64,000 nt of DNA from Janthinobacterium sp. (GCF_009923995.1 NZ_RFSK01000007.1:89735-153734), one strand, 5' to 3'; shown: positions 28,285 through 37,020, numbered from the stretch's first letter. Translations and numbers: made by a program. Notes: generated by a model not told the origin, from the letters alone.

Positions 28285-29097
28285 ATGTGGCATGACGCTA
28301 AAAGCCTGAATACGACTGCCAACGGCTTGCTGGCCGCGGTTCTGGTCGTGTGCGTGGCGGCCGGCGTCTGGTGGGTATCGCAGCGTCCCATGTTCGACCT
28401 GCGCACCATCAAGGTGGAAAGCGCGGACGACAAGGGCCTGCGCCACGTGAATTACCTGACCCTACGCAGCGGCACCTTGGGGCGCATCAAGGGCAATTTT
28501 TTCACGACCAACCTGGAAAGCGTGCGTGGCGTGTTCGAGGCGGTGCCCTGGGTGCGCCGCGCCAGCGTGCGGCGCGAGTGGCCCAACCAGCTGATCGTGG
28601 CGCTGGAAGAACACGAAGCGCTGGGCACGTGGGGCGAGGATGGACGCCTGCTGTCGGTCAAGGGCGACGTGTTTACGGCCAATGTGGCCGAAGCGGAAGA
28701 CGACCATGAACTGCCCGCGTTTTCGGGCCCGGACGGCAGCGAGAAGGAAGTGCTGGCCACCTACGTGCAGCTGGAAAAATGGTTTGCACCGCTGAAGATG
28801 GTGCCGGAAAGCCTGTCGCTGTCGAGCCGTTACGCGTGGACCGTGAAACTGAATAACGGCATGAGCGTGGCGCTGGGACGCGAGCAGAATCATACGACCC
28901 TGAAGGCGCGGGTCGACCGGCTGGTGGGGATTTATCCGCAGCTGGCGAGCCGCCTGGAAAATATCGACACGATCGACATGCGCTACCAGAATGGCCTGGC
29001 CTTGAGTTCCGCTGGCCTCGTGATACCGGCGGAAGGCAAGGATGGCAGGCCAGTGATGAAGAAAAAGAACAGCAGTCCGATTAAAAAACCGGCTTGA
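28285..29097 (+). CDS. ftsQ: FtsQ, divisome POTRA protein
   Basis: A 270-residue bitopic divisome protein. One membrane segment near residues 12-32 (GLLAAVLVVCVAAGVWWV), then a POTRA domain (FDLRTIKVESADDKGLRHVN) and the FtsQ beta domain (VRRASVRREWPNQLIVALEEHEALGTWGEDG). Lys-rich C terminus. It recruits FtsB-FtsL. Starts one base after ddlB. Confidence 0.96.
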   Translation: MWHDAKSLNTTANGLLAAVLVVCVAAGVWWVSQRPMFDLRTIKVESADDKGLRHVNYLTLRSGTLGRIKGNFFTTNLESVRGVFEAVPWVRRASVRREWPNQLIVALEEHEALGTWGEDGRLLSVKGDVFTANVAEAEDDHELPAFSGPDGSEKEVLATYVQLEKWFAPLKMVPESLSLSSRYAWTVKLNNGMSVALGREQNHTTLKARVDRLVGIYPQLASRLENIDTIDMRYQNGLALSSAGLVIPAEGKDGRPVMKKKNSSPIKKPA

Positions 29098-29149
29098 CCG
29101 AATACCCAATTAATCAATTAATTATTAGCCCAAAAACTAGGCGACAGAA

Positions 29150-30382
29150 ATGACAAAAGACGCGAAAAACCTGATCGTCGGCCTCGACATCGGCACCTCG
29201 AAAGTGGTGGCGGTGGTAGCCGAAGTGATGTCCGACGGGCGCCACGAAGTGATCGGGCTGGGCCAGCACGAATCGAAGGGCCTGAAAAAAGGCGTGGTGG
29301 TCAATATCGAGGCTACGGTGGAGTCCATCCAGCGCGCGCTGGAAGAGGCCGAGCTGATGGCCGACTGCAAGATCCGCAATGTGTATGCGGGCATCGCCGG
29401 CAGCCATATCCGCAGCTTCAATTCCAGCGGCATGGTGGCCATCAAGGACAAAGAAGTGACGGCGACCGACGTGGCGCGCGTCATCGAGACGGCAAAAGCG
29501 GTTAACATTCCGACCGATCAGCAATTGCTGCACACGGTGCCGCAAGAGTTCATCGTCGACAGCCAGGAAGATGTGCGCGAGCCTATCGGCATGAGCGGCA
29601 TCCGTCTGGAGGTGAAGGTGCATATCGTCACCGGCGCCGTGTCGGCGGTGCAGAACATCGTCAAGTGCGTGCGCCGCTGCGGCCTGGAAGTGTCGGACCT
29701 GATCCTGCAGCCGATGGCTTCGGCCGACGCCGTGCTCACGCCCGATGAAAAGGAGCTGGGTGTGGTGCTGATCGACATCGGCGGCGGCACGACCGATGTG
29801 GCGGTGTTCTCCGATGGCGCGATCCGCCATACGGCAGTCATTCCCATCGCCGGCGACCAGATCACCAACGACATTGCCATGGCCTTGCGCACCCCGACCG
29901 CGGAAGCGGAAGAAATCAAGATCCGCTATGGCGTGGCCAAGCAGGTCCTGGCCGATCCCGGTGAATCGCTGGAAGTGCCAGGCCTGGGCGACCGCGGTCC
30001 ACGCAACCTGTCGCGCCAGGCGCTGGCCGCCGTGATCGAACCGCGCGTCGAAGAGCTGTTCGCCATGGTGCACCAGGTGGTGCGCGAATCCGGTTACGAA
30101 GGCGTGCTGTCGTCGGGCATCGTGCTCACGGGCGGCACCTCCATCATGCCTGGCATGGTGGAAATGGCGGAAGACATTTTCCTGAAGCCGGCGCGCCTGG
30201 GCACGCCCGAGTATCGGGGCCAGCTGGCCGACGTGGTGCGCAGTCCGCGCTATGCCACGGTATTGGGCCTGCTGCTGGAAGCGAAAAAGCAATACCTGCG
30301 CGGTCACATCGTGACGCGTCAGGACGGCTCGGTGAAGGCAGTCTGGCAGCGCATGAAGGAATGGTTTTTAGGGAATTTTTAA
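29150..30382 (+). CDS. ftsA: FtsA, actin-like Z-ring membrane tether
   Basis: A 410-residue actin-fold ATPase that anchors FtsZ to the membrane. Phosphate 1 motif VGLDIGTSKVVAV, the 1C subdomain, LIDIGGGTTDVAVFSDG and VLTGGTSIMPGM are clear. The C-terminal VWQRMKEWFLGNF is the amphipathic membrane-targeting helix. A 52-bp gap separates it from ftsQ. Confidence 0.97.
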   Translation: MTKDAKNLIVGLDIGTSKVVAVVAEVMSDGRHEVIGLGQHESKGLKKGVVVNIEATVESIQRALEEAELMADCKIRNVYAGIAGSHIRSFNSSGMVAIKDKEVTATDVARVIETAKAVNIPTDQQLLHTVPQEFIVDSQEDVREPIGMSGIRLEVKVHIVTGAVSAVQNIVKCVRRCGLEVSDLILQPMASADAVLTPDEKELGVVLIDIGGGTTDVAVFSDGAIRHTAVIPIAGDQITNDIAMALRTPTAEAEEIKIRYGVAKQVLADPGESLEVPGLGDRGPRNLSRQALAAVIEPRVEELFAMVHQVVRESGYEGVLSSGIVLTGGTSIMPGMVEMAEDIFLKPARLGTPEYRGQLADVVRSPRYATVLGLLLEAKKQYLRGHIVTRQDGSVKAVWQRMKEWFLGNF

Positions 30383-30537
30383 GGGCATGATTTTCGCCCG
30401 GCAGCACAGTTTTTTTGGCAGCATCGCAGGTAAACACACATAACTTAATTTTATATTTAACCGCAGTTTTCAATCTCCAGTTCTCCTACCAATATGAGGC
30501 CTGGCGCTTGGAAACCGCATTCTGATAGGAGCACATC

Positions 30538-31746
30538 ATGGAGTTCGATATGGTCGATAACACAGCTTTAGGTACCGTCATCAAGGTCGTCGGCGTCGGC
30601 GGTGCGGGTGGCAATGCAGTCCAACACATGATCAACAAAGGCATGTCGGGCGTGGAGTTCATTGCCGCCAATACCGACGCACAGGCCCTGTCAACCTCGA
30701 AGGCCCACAACATCATCCAGATCGGCGATACGGGTCTGGGCGCCGGGATGAAGCCGGCCGTCGGCCGCCAGTTGGCGGAAGAATCGCGCACGCGCATCGC
30801 CGATTCGCTGCGCGGCGCGCACATGGTCTTCATCGCTGCCGGCATGGGCGGCGGCACGGGCACGGGCGCCGCTCCCATCGTGGCCGAAGTGGCCAAGGAA
30901 CTGGGCGCGCTGACGGTGGCCGTGGTTTCCAAGCCATTCTCGTACGAAGGCCAGAAGTGCATGGATATCGCCGACGAAGGTCTGGAGCAGCTGTCGCTGC
31001 ACGTCGATTCGCTGATCATCATCCTCAATGAAAAGCTGGAAGAGATCTACGAAGATGAAAGCATGCTGGAATGGATGCAGCACGCCGATGATGTGCTCAA
31101 CAACGCGGTGGCCGGCATCGCCGAGATCATCAACGTGCCGGGCCATATCAACGTCGACTTCAACGACGTGAAAACCATCATGGGTGAGCAGGGCAAGGCC
31201 ATGATGGGCACGGCGACGGCATCCGGCGTCGACCGCGCGCGCATCGCTGCCGAGCAGGCCGTCGCTTCGCCGCTGCTGGACGGTATCGACTTGTCCGGCG
31301 CGCGCGGCGTGCTGGTCAACGTCACGGCCAGCCGTGGCTTGAAGGGCAAGGAGATCAAGGAAGTCATGGCCGCCGTGCGCGCGTTTGCGGCGCCGGACGC
31401 GTCGATCGCACAAGGCATCGCCTACGACGACGCCATGGGCGACGATATCCGTGTCACCGTGGTGGCGACGGGCCTGGGCCGCGCGAAGAAAAACATCCAG
31501 CTGGTACCGCAGCAAGTGCTGCGCACCGGCACCCACAACGGCCCGCTGACCCCGTCGGCGGCGATGGGCGGCGCGCAGGCTGCGACGACCACCGTGGGCG
31601 TGGCCACGCCGGCAGCCGGTTTCGATGGCATGAAGGCACCGGCCGTATGGCGCCGCGAATCGGCTTCCGAGCAGGTGCGCGCGATGGAGAAGAACGGTAT
31701 GGAAACGTACGACATTCCAGCGTTCCTGCGCAAACAAGCCGACTAA
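30538..31746 (+). CDS. ftsZ: FtsZ, tubulin-like division GTPase
   Basis: A 402-residue GTPase forming the Z ring. N-terminal VVGVGGAGGNAVQHM, GTP tubulin signature GMGGGTGTGAAP, T7 loop NVDFNDVKTIM, a variable linker after about residue 325, and the C-terminal conserved peptide YDIPAFLRKQ that binds FtsA/ZipA/ZapD. TAGGAG precedes the ATG. The 155-bp gap after ftsA is AT-rich and could hold a separate ftsZ promoter. Stop is followed by a structured 3' region. Confidence 0.98.
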   Translation: MEFDMVDNTALGTVIKVVGVGGAGGNAVQHMINKGMSGVEFIAANTDAQALSTSKAHNIIQIGDTGLGAGMKPAVGRQLAEESRTRIADSLRGAHMVFIAAGMGGGTGTGAAPIVAEVAKELGALTVAVVSKPFSYEGQKCMDIADEGLEQLSLHVDSLIIILNEKLEEIYEDESMLEWMQHADDVLNNAVAGIAEIINVPGHINVDFNDVKTIMGEQGKAMMGTATASGVDRARIAAEQAVASPLLDGIDLSGARGVLVNVTASRGLKGKEIKEVMAAVRAFAAPDASIAQGIAYDDAMGDDIRVTVVATGLGRAKKNIQLVPQQVLRTGTHNGPLTPSAAMGGAQAATTTVGVATPAAGFDGMKAPAVWRRESASEQVRAMEKNGMETYDIPAFLRKQAD

Positions 31747-31763
31747 TCACAGTGAAAAAAGCT

Positions 31764-31818
31764 CATGGCGGCGTTGCATAGCCTTGCCGTACAGTCGTAC
31801 TGTCTTCGGCCATGCGCC
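31764..31818. repeat. Imperfect long hairpin in the ftsZ 3' region
   Basis: Arms CATGGC (31764-31769) and GCCATG (31809-31814) are complementary, as roughly are GGCGTTGCATAGCC (31770-31783) and GGCCATGCGCC (31808-31818). The centre holds a perfect ACAGT-CGT-ACTGT. The form is that of a dispersed palindromic intergenic repeat, but copy number cannot be judged from one window. Confidence 0.45.
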
Positions 31819-31852
31819 TTGCCCTGAGCATTTTTCATGTGATTAGGTTTCC

Positions 31853-31891
31853 GGAGGTGATCTGATGTCAGCAACAATGACGGCGGCCTGA
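31853..31891 (+). other. Strong Shine-Dalgarno with eight-codon mini-ORF
   Basis: GGAGGTGATC (31853-31862), fully complementary to the 16S anti-SD tail, is followed by ATG at 31865 and the frame M-S-A-T-M-T-A-A-stop, ending at 31891 inside the terminator stem. Too short to call a gene; it may couple translation to termination, or be chance. Confidence 0.3.
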
Positions 31892-31907
31892 GGGCCGCCG
31901 TTTTTTT
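31880..31907 (+). terminator. Terminator of the division cluster
   Basis: CGGCGGCC-TGAG-GGCCGCCG followed by seven T. Placed 134 nt after the ftsZ stop, it probably ends the whole dcw transcript. Confidence 0.85.
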
Positions 31908-32079
31908 ATCCGTTTTCTTGATGTTTGCCTTTGCCTTCCTGGCTGTTTTCTGCACAAATACGGCAAGTCAGGCATACTATCGCGCTGGGCCAGCTTCACG
32001 CTAGCCGAACCAGATCACGGGCGCTGTCCGCTCCATGCAGCGGGCAGCGTCTTCAACCGACAGTACACAAGGAGTCAAC

Positions 32080-32586
32080 ATGACCATCAAGATCGGCGAC
32101 ACCCTGCCAGAAGGCACCCTGGCTGAATTCATCGAAAGCGAAACCGAAGGCTGCGCATTGGGCCCGAACACGTTCAACGTGCAAGACCTGGTCAAGGGCA
32201 AGAAGATCGCCATCTTCGGCCTGCCAGGCGCCTACACCCCGACCTGCTCCGCACAGCACGTGCCAGGCTACGTCAAGCACGCCGCCGACCTGAAGGCCAA
32301 GGGCGTCGATGAAATCTGGTGCATCTCCGTCAACGACGCGTTCGTGATGGGCGCCTGGGGCCGCGACCAGAAAGCCACCGGCGTCGTGCGCATGATGGCT
32401 GACGGCAACGCCGCCTTCAGCAAGGCCCTGGGCCTGGATGCCGATTTCTCCAAGCACGGCATGGGCACGCGCTCACAGCGCTACTCGATGCTGGTCGACA
32501 ATGGCGTCGTGACGCAATTGAACGTCGAGCAGGGCGGCAAGTTTGAAGTGTCGAATGCCGAGACGCTGCTGGGCCAGCTGGCTTGA
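32080..32586 (+). CDS. Peroxiredoxin, Prx5/AhpE-like
   Basis: A 168-residue thioredoxin-fold peroxidase of the Prx5 type that reduces hydrogen peroxide and alkyl hydroperoxides. The peroxidatic Cys lies in FGLPGAYTPTCSAQHVPGY; the catalytic Thr three residues before it is present. A further Cys in EIWCISVND is not an obvious resolving Cys, so the reductant is uncertain. AAGGAG precedes the ATG at 32080; an in-frame ATG at 32035 lacks one. The position between ftsZ and lpxC is common in Burkholderiales. Confidence 0.93.
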   Translation: MTIKIGDTLPEGTLAEFIESETEGCALGPNTFNVQDLVKGKKIAIFGLPGAYTPTCSAQHVPGYVKHAADLKAKGVDEIWCISVNDAFVMGAWGRDQKATGVVRMMADGNAAFSKALGLDADFSKHGMGTRSQRYSMLVDNGVVTQLNVEQGGKFEVSNAETLLGQLA

Positions 32587-32591
32587 TGGTC

Positions 32592-32617
32592 GGGGTCAGA
32601 CCCTTGGGGTCTGGCCC
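32592..32617. repeat. GGGGTCAGACCC-type palindromic repeat, copy 1
   Basis: GGGGTCAGACCC-TT-GGGGTCTGGCCCC, starting six bases after the peroxiredoxin stop. Same core as copy 2 about 60 bp downstream. Probably a REP-like element that also helps end the peroxiredoxin transcript. Confidence 0.6.
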
Positions 32618-32676
32618 CAGCAATTGTGTAGGGTTAATGCCCAGCTAAAGCTTGCTACCAATCCAAATCAAAATCT

Positions 32677-32708
32677 GGGGTCGGACCCAAAGGGTCCGAC
32701 CCCATTTT
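32677..32708. terminator. GGGGTCGGACCC-type palindrome, copy 2, acting as terminator
   Basis: A perfect 12-bp stem GGGGTCGGACCC-AAA-GGGTCCGACCCC (32677-32703) followed by ATTTTTATT. It lies between the convergent peroxiredoxin and methyltransferase genes. The shared GGGGTC(A/G)GACCC core makes it a repeat element reused as a terminator. Confidence 0.65.
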
Positions 32709-33475
32709 TATTGCACCTGCGGTTTTGTCGCCTCGAACATGGCCGCGTCGATGCTGAACGAATAATCATCCTGCAGCGCGAAATAGCGCCGCGCTTCTTC
32801 GGGCGCGCCGTCGAACAGATTGCGGATGGCCGCCACGCGTTCGACCGGGGTGCGCATGCGCGCCACCCACTCGTCGAACTGCATCGTCAGTTTCCACACG
32901 CTGCGCAAGCTGTGCGTGAAGCCCGCGTTGTCGAACTTGGCGCCCCATTCGCAGCTGCGGTAGTCGCGCACGTGCGAGGCGTCGCGCAGCATTTCCACCG
33001 CCTGCAAGGTGCTGTCGTACAGGGCCGTTTTCGGCGCCACGATGTCGATTACCAGCAAGGTGCCGTTCGGACGCAGCACGCGCCACGCTTCGGCCAGCGC
33101 GCCCGCCACGTCGTTCCAGTGGTGCGCGGAAAAGCGCGTGACGACCATGTCGAAGCTGGCGTCGGCAAACGGCAGCCGGGCCACGTCGCCCTGCTGCGTG
33201 CTGATGTTGTGCAAGCCGCGCTGCACCCGGGCGCATTCCACCACGTCGAGCATGGGCTGCGCCAGGTCGTAGGCGACGACGGATGCGGCCACGGGGGCGA
33301 CGGCAAAGCTGGCGTGGCCCGCGCCGCAGCCCAGGTCCAGCACCACCGGCTTGCCATGGCGGCGCGCGCATTCCTGCATCAGCACCAGGTCGGCTCCCTG
33401 CGCGTGGACCGCGCTGCTCAGGTAGGCATTGGCCGTCTTGCCAAACTGTTCGGTAACGACATCGTGCTGCTGCAT
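32708..33475 (-). CDS. Class I SAM-dependent methyltransferase (Methyltransf_11)
   Basis: A 255-residue soluble methyltransferase. SAM motif I VLDLGCGAGHASFAVAP, motif II-like GDVARLPFADASFDMVVTRFSAHHW, and VLRPNGTLLVIDIVAP. The pattern is that of the UbiE/small-molecule group; the substrate is unknown. The start at 33475 has AGGAG seven bases upstream; a longer version to 33541 would overlap the divergent promoter region. It faces away from an XRE regulator, which is the obvious candidate controller. Confidence 0.82.
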   Translation of the reverse strand: MQQHDVVTEQFGKTANAYLSSAVHAQGADLVLMQECARRHGKPVVLDLGCGAGHASFAVAPVAASVVAYDLAQPMLDVVECARVQRGLHNISTQQGDVARLPFADASFDMVVTRFSAHHWNDVAGALAEAWRVLRPNGTLLVIDIVAPKTALYDSTLQAVEMLRDASHVRDYRSCEWGAKFDNAGFTHSLRSVWKLTMQFDEWVARMRTPVERVAAIRNLFDGAPEEARRYFALQDDYSFSIDAAMFEATKPQVQ

Positions 33476-33579
33476 GATTTTCTCCTGTGGATGGGTGAGT
33501 ACACGCAGAATAAGGATAAAATTATCCTGTAACAAGACCATAACTTATACTGGTATATCGACTACCATGCATCTCTGCC

Positions 33580-34350
33580 ATGTCCACCAAACTCGCTGAA
33601 TTCATCCGCGCCCGGCGCGAAGCCGTCACGCCCGCCATGGCCGGTTTGCCCGGCGGCGGACGGCGGCGCACGCCCGGCTTGCGGCGCGAAGAGCTGGCGC
33701 AGCTGTGCGATGTCAGCCCCACCTGGCTGACGTGGCTGGAGCAGGGGCGGCCCGTGTCCGCATCGGCCAAGATGCTGGCGCGCCTGGCGCAGGTGCTGCA
33801 GCTGAGCGCGGCCGAGCGCGCCTATCTGTTCGAGGTGGCCGACAAGCATGACCCGAGCCACGGGGCAGGCGAGGGCGATGGGCCTGCTAGAGCCGAGCTG
33901 GCCGCCATCGTCGCCGCCGTCGCCGCACCCGCCTACATCCTGGATCGCGCGTGGAATGCGGTCGCGTGGAATGACGCCGCCGCCGGCTTGTTCACGGGCT
34001 GGCTGCATGGCGATGCGGCCACGCCGAACCAGCTGCGTTTTATGTTCCTCGAAGCTGGCGCGCGTGAGCTGGTCGTCGGCTGGCCCGAACGGGCGCAGCG
34101 GCTGGTGGCGGAGTTCCGCGCCGATATCGGCCGCCATGCGGACCAGGCGCCGCTGGCCGGCCTGATCGCCGAACTGGCCGGCGCCAGCGCGCCATTTCGC
34201 CAATGGTGGGAGGCGCAGCAGGTGCAGGGCCGCGACGGCGGATTGCGCCGCTTCCAGCATCCGCAGCAAGGCTTGCTGGCATTTCATCAGGTGACCTTGC
34301 ACCTAGCGCGGCAGCACGAGCTGAAGCTGGTGATGCTGCTGCCCGTATAG
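33580..34350 (+). CDS. XRE-family regulator with MmyB-type ligand-binding domain
   Basis: A 256-residue transcription factor. N-terminal helix-turn-helix (residues about 5-85) with GLPGGGRRRTPGLRREELAQLCDVSPTWLTWLEQGRPVS, interrupted here only for listing, is the standard HTH_31 head. The C-terminal half (YILDRAWNAVAWNDAAAGLFTGW onward) is the PAS-like MmyB domain thought to bind a small, possibly fatty, ligand. Divergent from the methyltransferase across 104 bp of AT-rich DNA that must contain both promoters. Confidence 0.87.
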   Translation: MSTKLAEFIRARREAVTPAMAGLPGGGRRRTPGLRREELAQLCDVSPTWLTWLEQGRPVSASAKMLARLAQVLQLSAAERAYLFEVADKHDPSHGAGEGDGPARAELAAIVAAVAAPAYILDRAWNAVAWNDAAAGLFTGWLHGDAATPNQLRFMFLEAGARELVVGWPERAQRLVAEFRADIGRHADQAPLAGLIAELAGASAPFRQWWEAQQVQGRDGGLRRFQHPQQGLLAFHQVTLHLARQHELKLVMLLPV

Positions 34351-34441
34351 TTGCCCCTTTGAAAATGTAAAATGGCGGCGCTTGTTATAATCGGGGCGAC
34401 TGCCTGGCTCCCGCCATGCTGTCCTGGCTCCGGCCGTCGCC

Positions 34442-35359
34442 ATGATGACGGCCCCGCTCTGTCGCCAGGAGGCTGTCCTGTTACCCCGCAATCCCAACCT
34501 GCGCAGCATCTACGTGATGCTGGTCGCCGTCGCCATGTTTTCCCTGATGGACACGGCCATGAAGCTGCTGTCCGCCCATTATCCGCCCATGCAGGTGACG
34601 GCCCTGCGCGCCCTGTCGTCCTTGCCGCTCGTCTGCCTGTACCTGCTGTACCGCGGCGCTTTTACCAATGTGATGCAGGTGCGCTGGCCGCTGCACCTGC
34701 TGCGCGGCGCCCTGGGCGTACTGATGATTACCCTGTTCGCCTACGGCCTGAAGCGCATGTCGCTCGCCGAGACGTACTCGCTGTTCTTCGTCGCCCCATT
34801 GCTGATCACGGTCCTGTCCGTCTTTATCTTGAAGGAGAAGGTTGACTTTGCGCGCTGGTGCGCCATCGCCGTGGGCCTGCTGGGCGTGCTGGTGGCGCTG
34901 CGTCCGGACGGTTCGGGATTCTTTTCGCTGGCCGGCCTGGCCGTGCTGGGTTCGGCCGCCTGCTACGCCATTTCGGCCGTCACGGGCCGCATCCTCAGCC
35001 GCACGGATGCCAGCGAAAGCATGGTCTTCTGGCTGATGGTGATGATGGCCATCGGCGGCGTGGCACTGTCGGCGCATGAGTGGGTGAGCATCCGCCACGA
35101 CGACTGGTGGCTGCTGGCAGGCCTGTCCGTCAGCGGTTTCCTGGGACAGTTGGCCATCACGGAGGCGTTTCGCCATGGCAAGGCATCCAGCGTGGCGCCG
35201 TTCGAATACTCGGCCCTGGCGTGGGGCATGGCCCTGGACTGGCTGCTGTGGCGCGCCTTGCCCGACCAATACACCCTGATCGGCGCGGCCATCATCATCG
35301 GCAGCGGCATTTACCTCGTGCGCCGCGAAGCCGTGCATGCGGAAAGCGAGCATCCCTGA
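34442..35359 (+). CDS. EamA/DMT-family transporter
   Basis: A 305-residue membrane protein with ten hydrophobic segments in two EamA repeats (about residues 22-150 and 165-295), as in drug/metabolite exporters. Substrate unknown. The start is uncertain: the ATG at 34442 has no ribosome site, whereas a perfect AGGAGG (34467-34472) lies five bases before an in-frame CTG at 34478, which would remove twelve residues and give an N terminus just before the first membrane segment. Confidence 0.85.
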   Translation: MMTAPLCRQEAVLLPRNPNLRSIYVMLVAVAMFSLMDTAMKLLSAHYPPMQVTALRALSSLPLVCLYLLYRGAFTNVMQVRWPLHLLRGALGVLMITLFAYGLKRMSLAETYSLFFVAPLLITVLSVFILKEKVDFARWCAIAVGLLGVLVALRPDGSGFFSLAGLAVLGSAACYAISAVTGRILSRTDASESMVFWLMVMMAIGGVALSAHEWVSIRHDDWWLLAGLSVSGFLGQLAITEAFRHGKASSVAPFEYSALAWGMALDWLLWRALPDQYTLIGAAIIIGSGIYLVRREAVHAESEHP

Positions 35360-35422
35360 CGGTGCATTGTGGTTTTTCTGGCGTGGCTCATGCCGCGCCG
35401 CAACGAAAAGACGCCAAATGGA

Positions 35423-35428
35423 TATAAT
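35423..35428 (+). promoter_or_regulatory. Possible lpxC -10 element
   Basis: A perfect TATAAT lies only six bases before the lpxC ATG, and no good -35 is seen 16-18 bp upstream. If used, transcription would start at or next to the ATG, giving a leaderless lpxC mRNA; no Shine-Dalgarno is visible in the gap. Confidence 0.35.
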
Positions 35429-35434
35429 CGACAG

Positions 35435-36370
35435 ATGTTAAAACAACGCACTATCAAACAATTGGTCCGCACCATCGGTGTCGGTTTGCATTCTGGTACC
35501 AAGGTCGAACTGACCCTGCGACCCGCCGCGATCGACACGGGCATCGTGTTTCGCCGCATCGACCTCGATCCCATCGTGGAGTTTCCCGCCAGCGCCATGG
35601 CCGTGGGCGATACGCGCATGGCCTCCGTGCTGATCAAGGACGGCGCCAGGGTTTCTACCGTGGAACATCTGATGTCGGCCGCGGCCGGCATGGGTGTCGA
35701 TAATATGTATATCGACGTGAATGCGGAAGAAATTCCCATCATGGACGGCTCCGCCTCATCCTTCGTCTACCTGCTGCAGCAGGCGGGGGTGGAGGAGCAG
35801 GAAGCACCGAAGAAATTCATCAAGGTCATCAAACCCGTGGAAGTACGCCACGGCAAGGGCGATGCGGAGAAATGGGCGCGATTGTCGCCGTACGACGGCT
35901 TCAAGCTCGATTTCTTTATCGAATTCAATCATCCGGCCGTCGATGGCACGATGCAGCGCGCTTCCGTGGACTTCGGCGACGTGTCCTACGTGCACGACGT
36001 GGCGCGCGCCCGCACCTTTGGCTTCATGCAGGACGTGGAAAGTTTGCGCGGCATGGGCCTGGCGCGCGGCGGTTCGCTGGAAAACGCCATCGTCATGGAC
36101 GAGTACCGCATCCTGAATGCGGACGGCTTGCGCTATGAAGACGAGTTCGTGCGCCACAAGATTCTCGACGCCATTGGCGACCTGTATCTGGTGGGACACC
36201 CCTTGCTGGCCTACTACACGGCGCATAAGTCGGGCCACGCGCTGAACAACCAGCTGCTGCTGGCGCTGCTGGAACAGCCCGATGCGTATGAAATTGTCTC
36301 GTTCGCCACGAACGAGGAAGCGCCGCAGTCGTATTTACGGCAAATGCAGCGCGAGTGGTCGCTTACCTGA
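35435..36370 (+). CDS. lpxC: LpxC, UDP-3-O-acyl-GlcNAc deacetylase
   Basis: A 311-residue zinc deacetylase that commits UDP-acyl-GlcNAc to lipid A synthesis. Zinc ligands are seen in STVEHLMSA (His), and [13 protein letters not shown] (His and Asp); the catalytic base region [12 protein letters not shown] is intact, as is the MDGSASSFV loop with its Asp/Ser. ATG at 35435 gives the family start [20 protein letters not shown]. Usually close to ftsZ; here three accessory genes intervene. Confidence 0.97.
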   Translation: MLKQRTIKQLVRTIGVGLHSGTKVELTLRPAAIDTGIVFRRIDLDPIVEFPASAMAVGDTRMASVLIKDGARVSTVEHLMSAAAGMGVDNMYIDVNAEEIPIMDGSASSFVYLLQQAGVEEQEAPKKFIKVIKPVEVRHGKGDAEKWARLSPYDGFKLDFFIEFNHPAVDGTMQRASVDFGDVSYVHDVARARTFGFMQDVESLRGMGLARGGSLENAIVMDEYRILNADGLRYEDEFVRHKILDAIGDLYLVGHPLLAYYTAHKSGHALNNQLLLALLEQPDAYEIVSFATNEEAPQSYLRQMQREWSLT

Positions 36371-36422
36371 GGGAGACCTCATTAAACCTACTGCGCGGAC
36401 CGATTTCCGGCCTGCGATGCTC

Positions 36423-36440
36423 ACTGTGCTTTAGCACAGT
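36423..36440. terminator. Hairpin between convergent lpxC and dciA
   Basis: ACTGTGC-TTTA-GCACAGT, a perfect 7-bp stem with a tetraloop, in the gap between the lpxC stop and the dciA stop. No clear T-run, so terminator activity is uncertain. Confidence 0.4.
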
Positions 36441-36510
36441 TGCGCTTCTTGACCAGAACTAGGCCCGCTCGCTACGGTTTTCTGAGGTGTCAAGACGCCG
36501 CATGGTGTTC

Positions 36511-37020
36511 TTAATCTTTTGCTTCGCGGTGGTGACGCACTAAACTGCGCAGCGCCGCGATCAGTTGCTCGTTCTGCTTCGATGCGGGCAGGGCCGCGCT
36601 CAGCTCTTCCAGGGCGGACATGGCTTTTTCCGGCAAGACCAGCGCCCGCGTATGCACGATGGGCGCGATGCTCTTGATCACTTGCACTTTCAGCTTGATG
36701 GCGGAAATCTGCCAGCCCTTTCTTTCCAGTTCCCCTTGCAGTTTCGGCAATTGCTGCTTGAGCTTGGCCGCCAGCGCCGCGTTCGGCGTCGCCAGCACCA
36801 GCTGGCCGCCTTCGAACTGCAGGATATCGCAGTGCTCGAACATTACCGGCAGGGCCTTGGCGCAGTCTTTTTGCAGGGCGGCCAGGCGCTGGACGGTGGG
36901 CATCAGGGATGCCATCGTCGCATTGCCGCGCAGAAAGTCTGTCGCGCCCGTGACGGCAGGGCCAGAGCGGGCAAAGCCGTAGCCGCGGCGCGGCGCCGGA
37001 GAGTAAGTGGGAGTTCGCAT
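36511..37020 (-). CDS. dciA: DciA-like protein (DUF721), helicase operator
   Basis: A 169-residue protein of the DUF721/DciA family. DciA is the ancestral loader of the DnaB replicative helicase in bacteria lacking DnaC/DnaI. The conserved KH-like core is seen as CDILQFEGGQLVLATPNAALAAKLKQ followed by LQGELERKGWQISAIKLKV. The C-terminal third is less conserved and ends with basic residues. Located between lpxC and secA, the usual place for this family. Confidence 0.85.
   Translation of the reverse strand: MRTPTYSPAPRRGYGFARSGPAVTGATDFLRGNATMASLMPTVQRLAALQKDCAKALPVMFEHCDILQFEGGQLVLATPNAALAAKLKQQLPKLQGELERKGWQISAIKLKVQVIKSIAPIVHTRALVLPEKAMSALEELSAALPASKQNEQLIAALRSLVRHHREAKD

Noticed and set aside
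36371..36510. Possible IS remnant between lpxC and dciA.
   Set aside because: Only a short hairpin is seen; no terminal repeats or transposase fragments.
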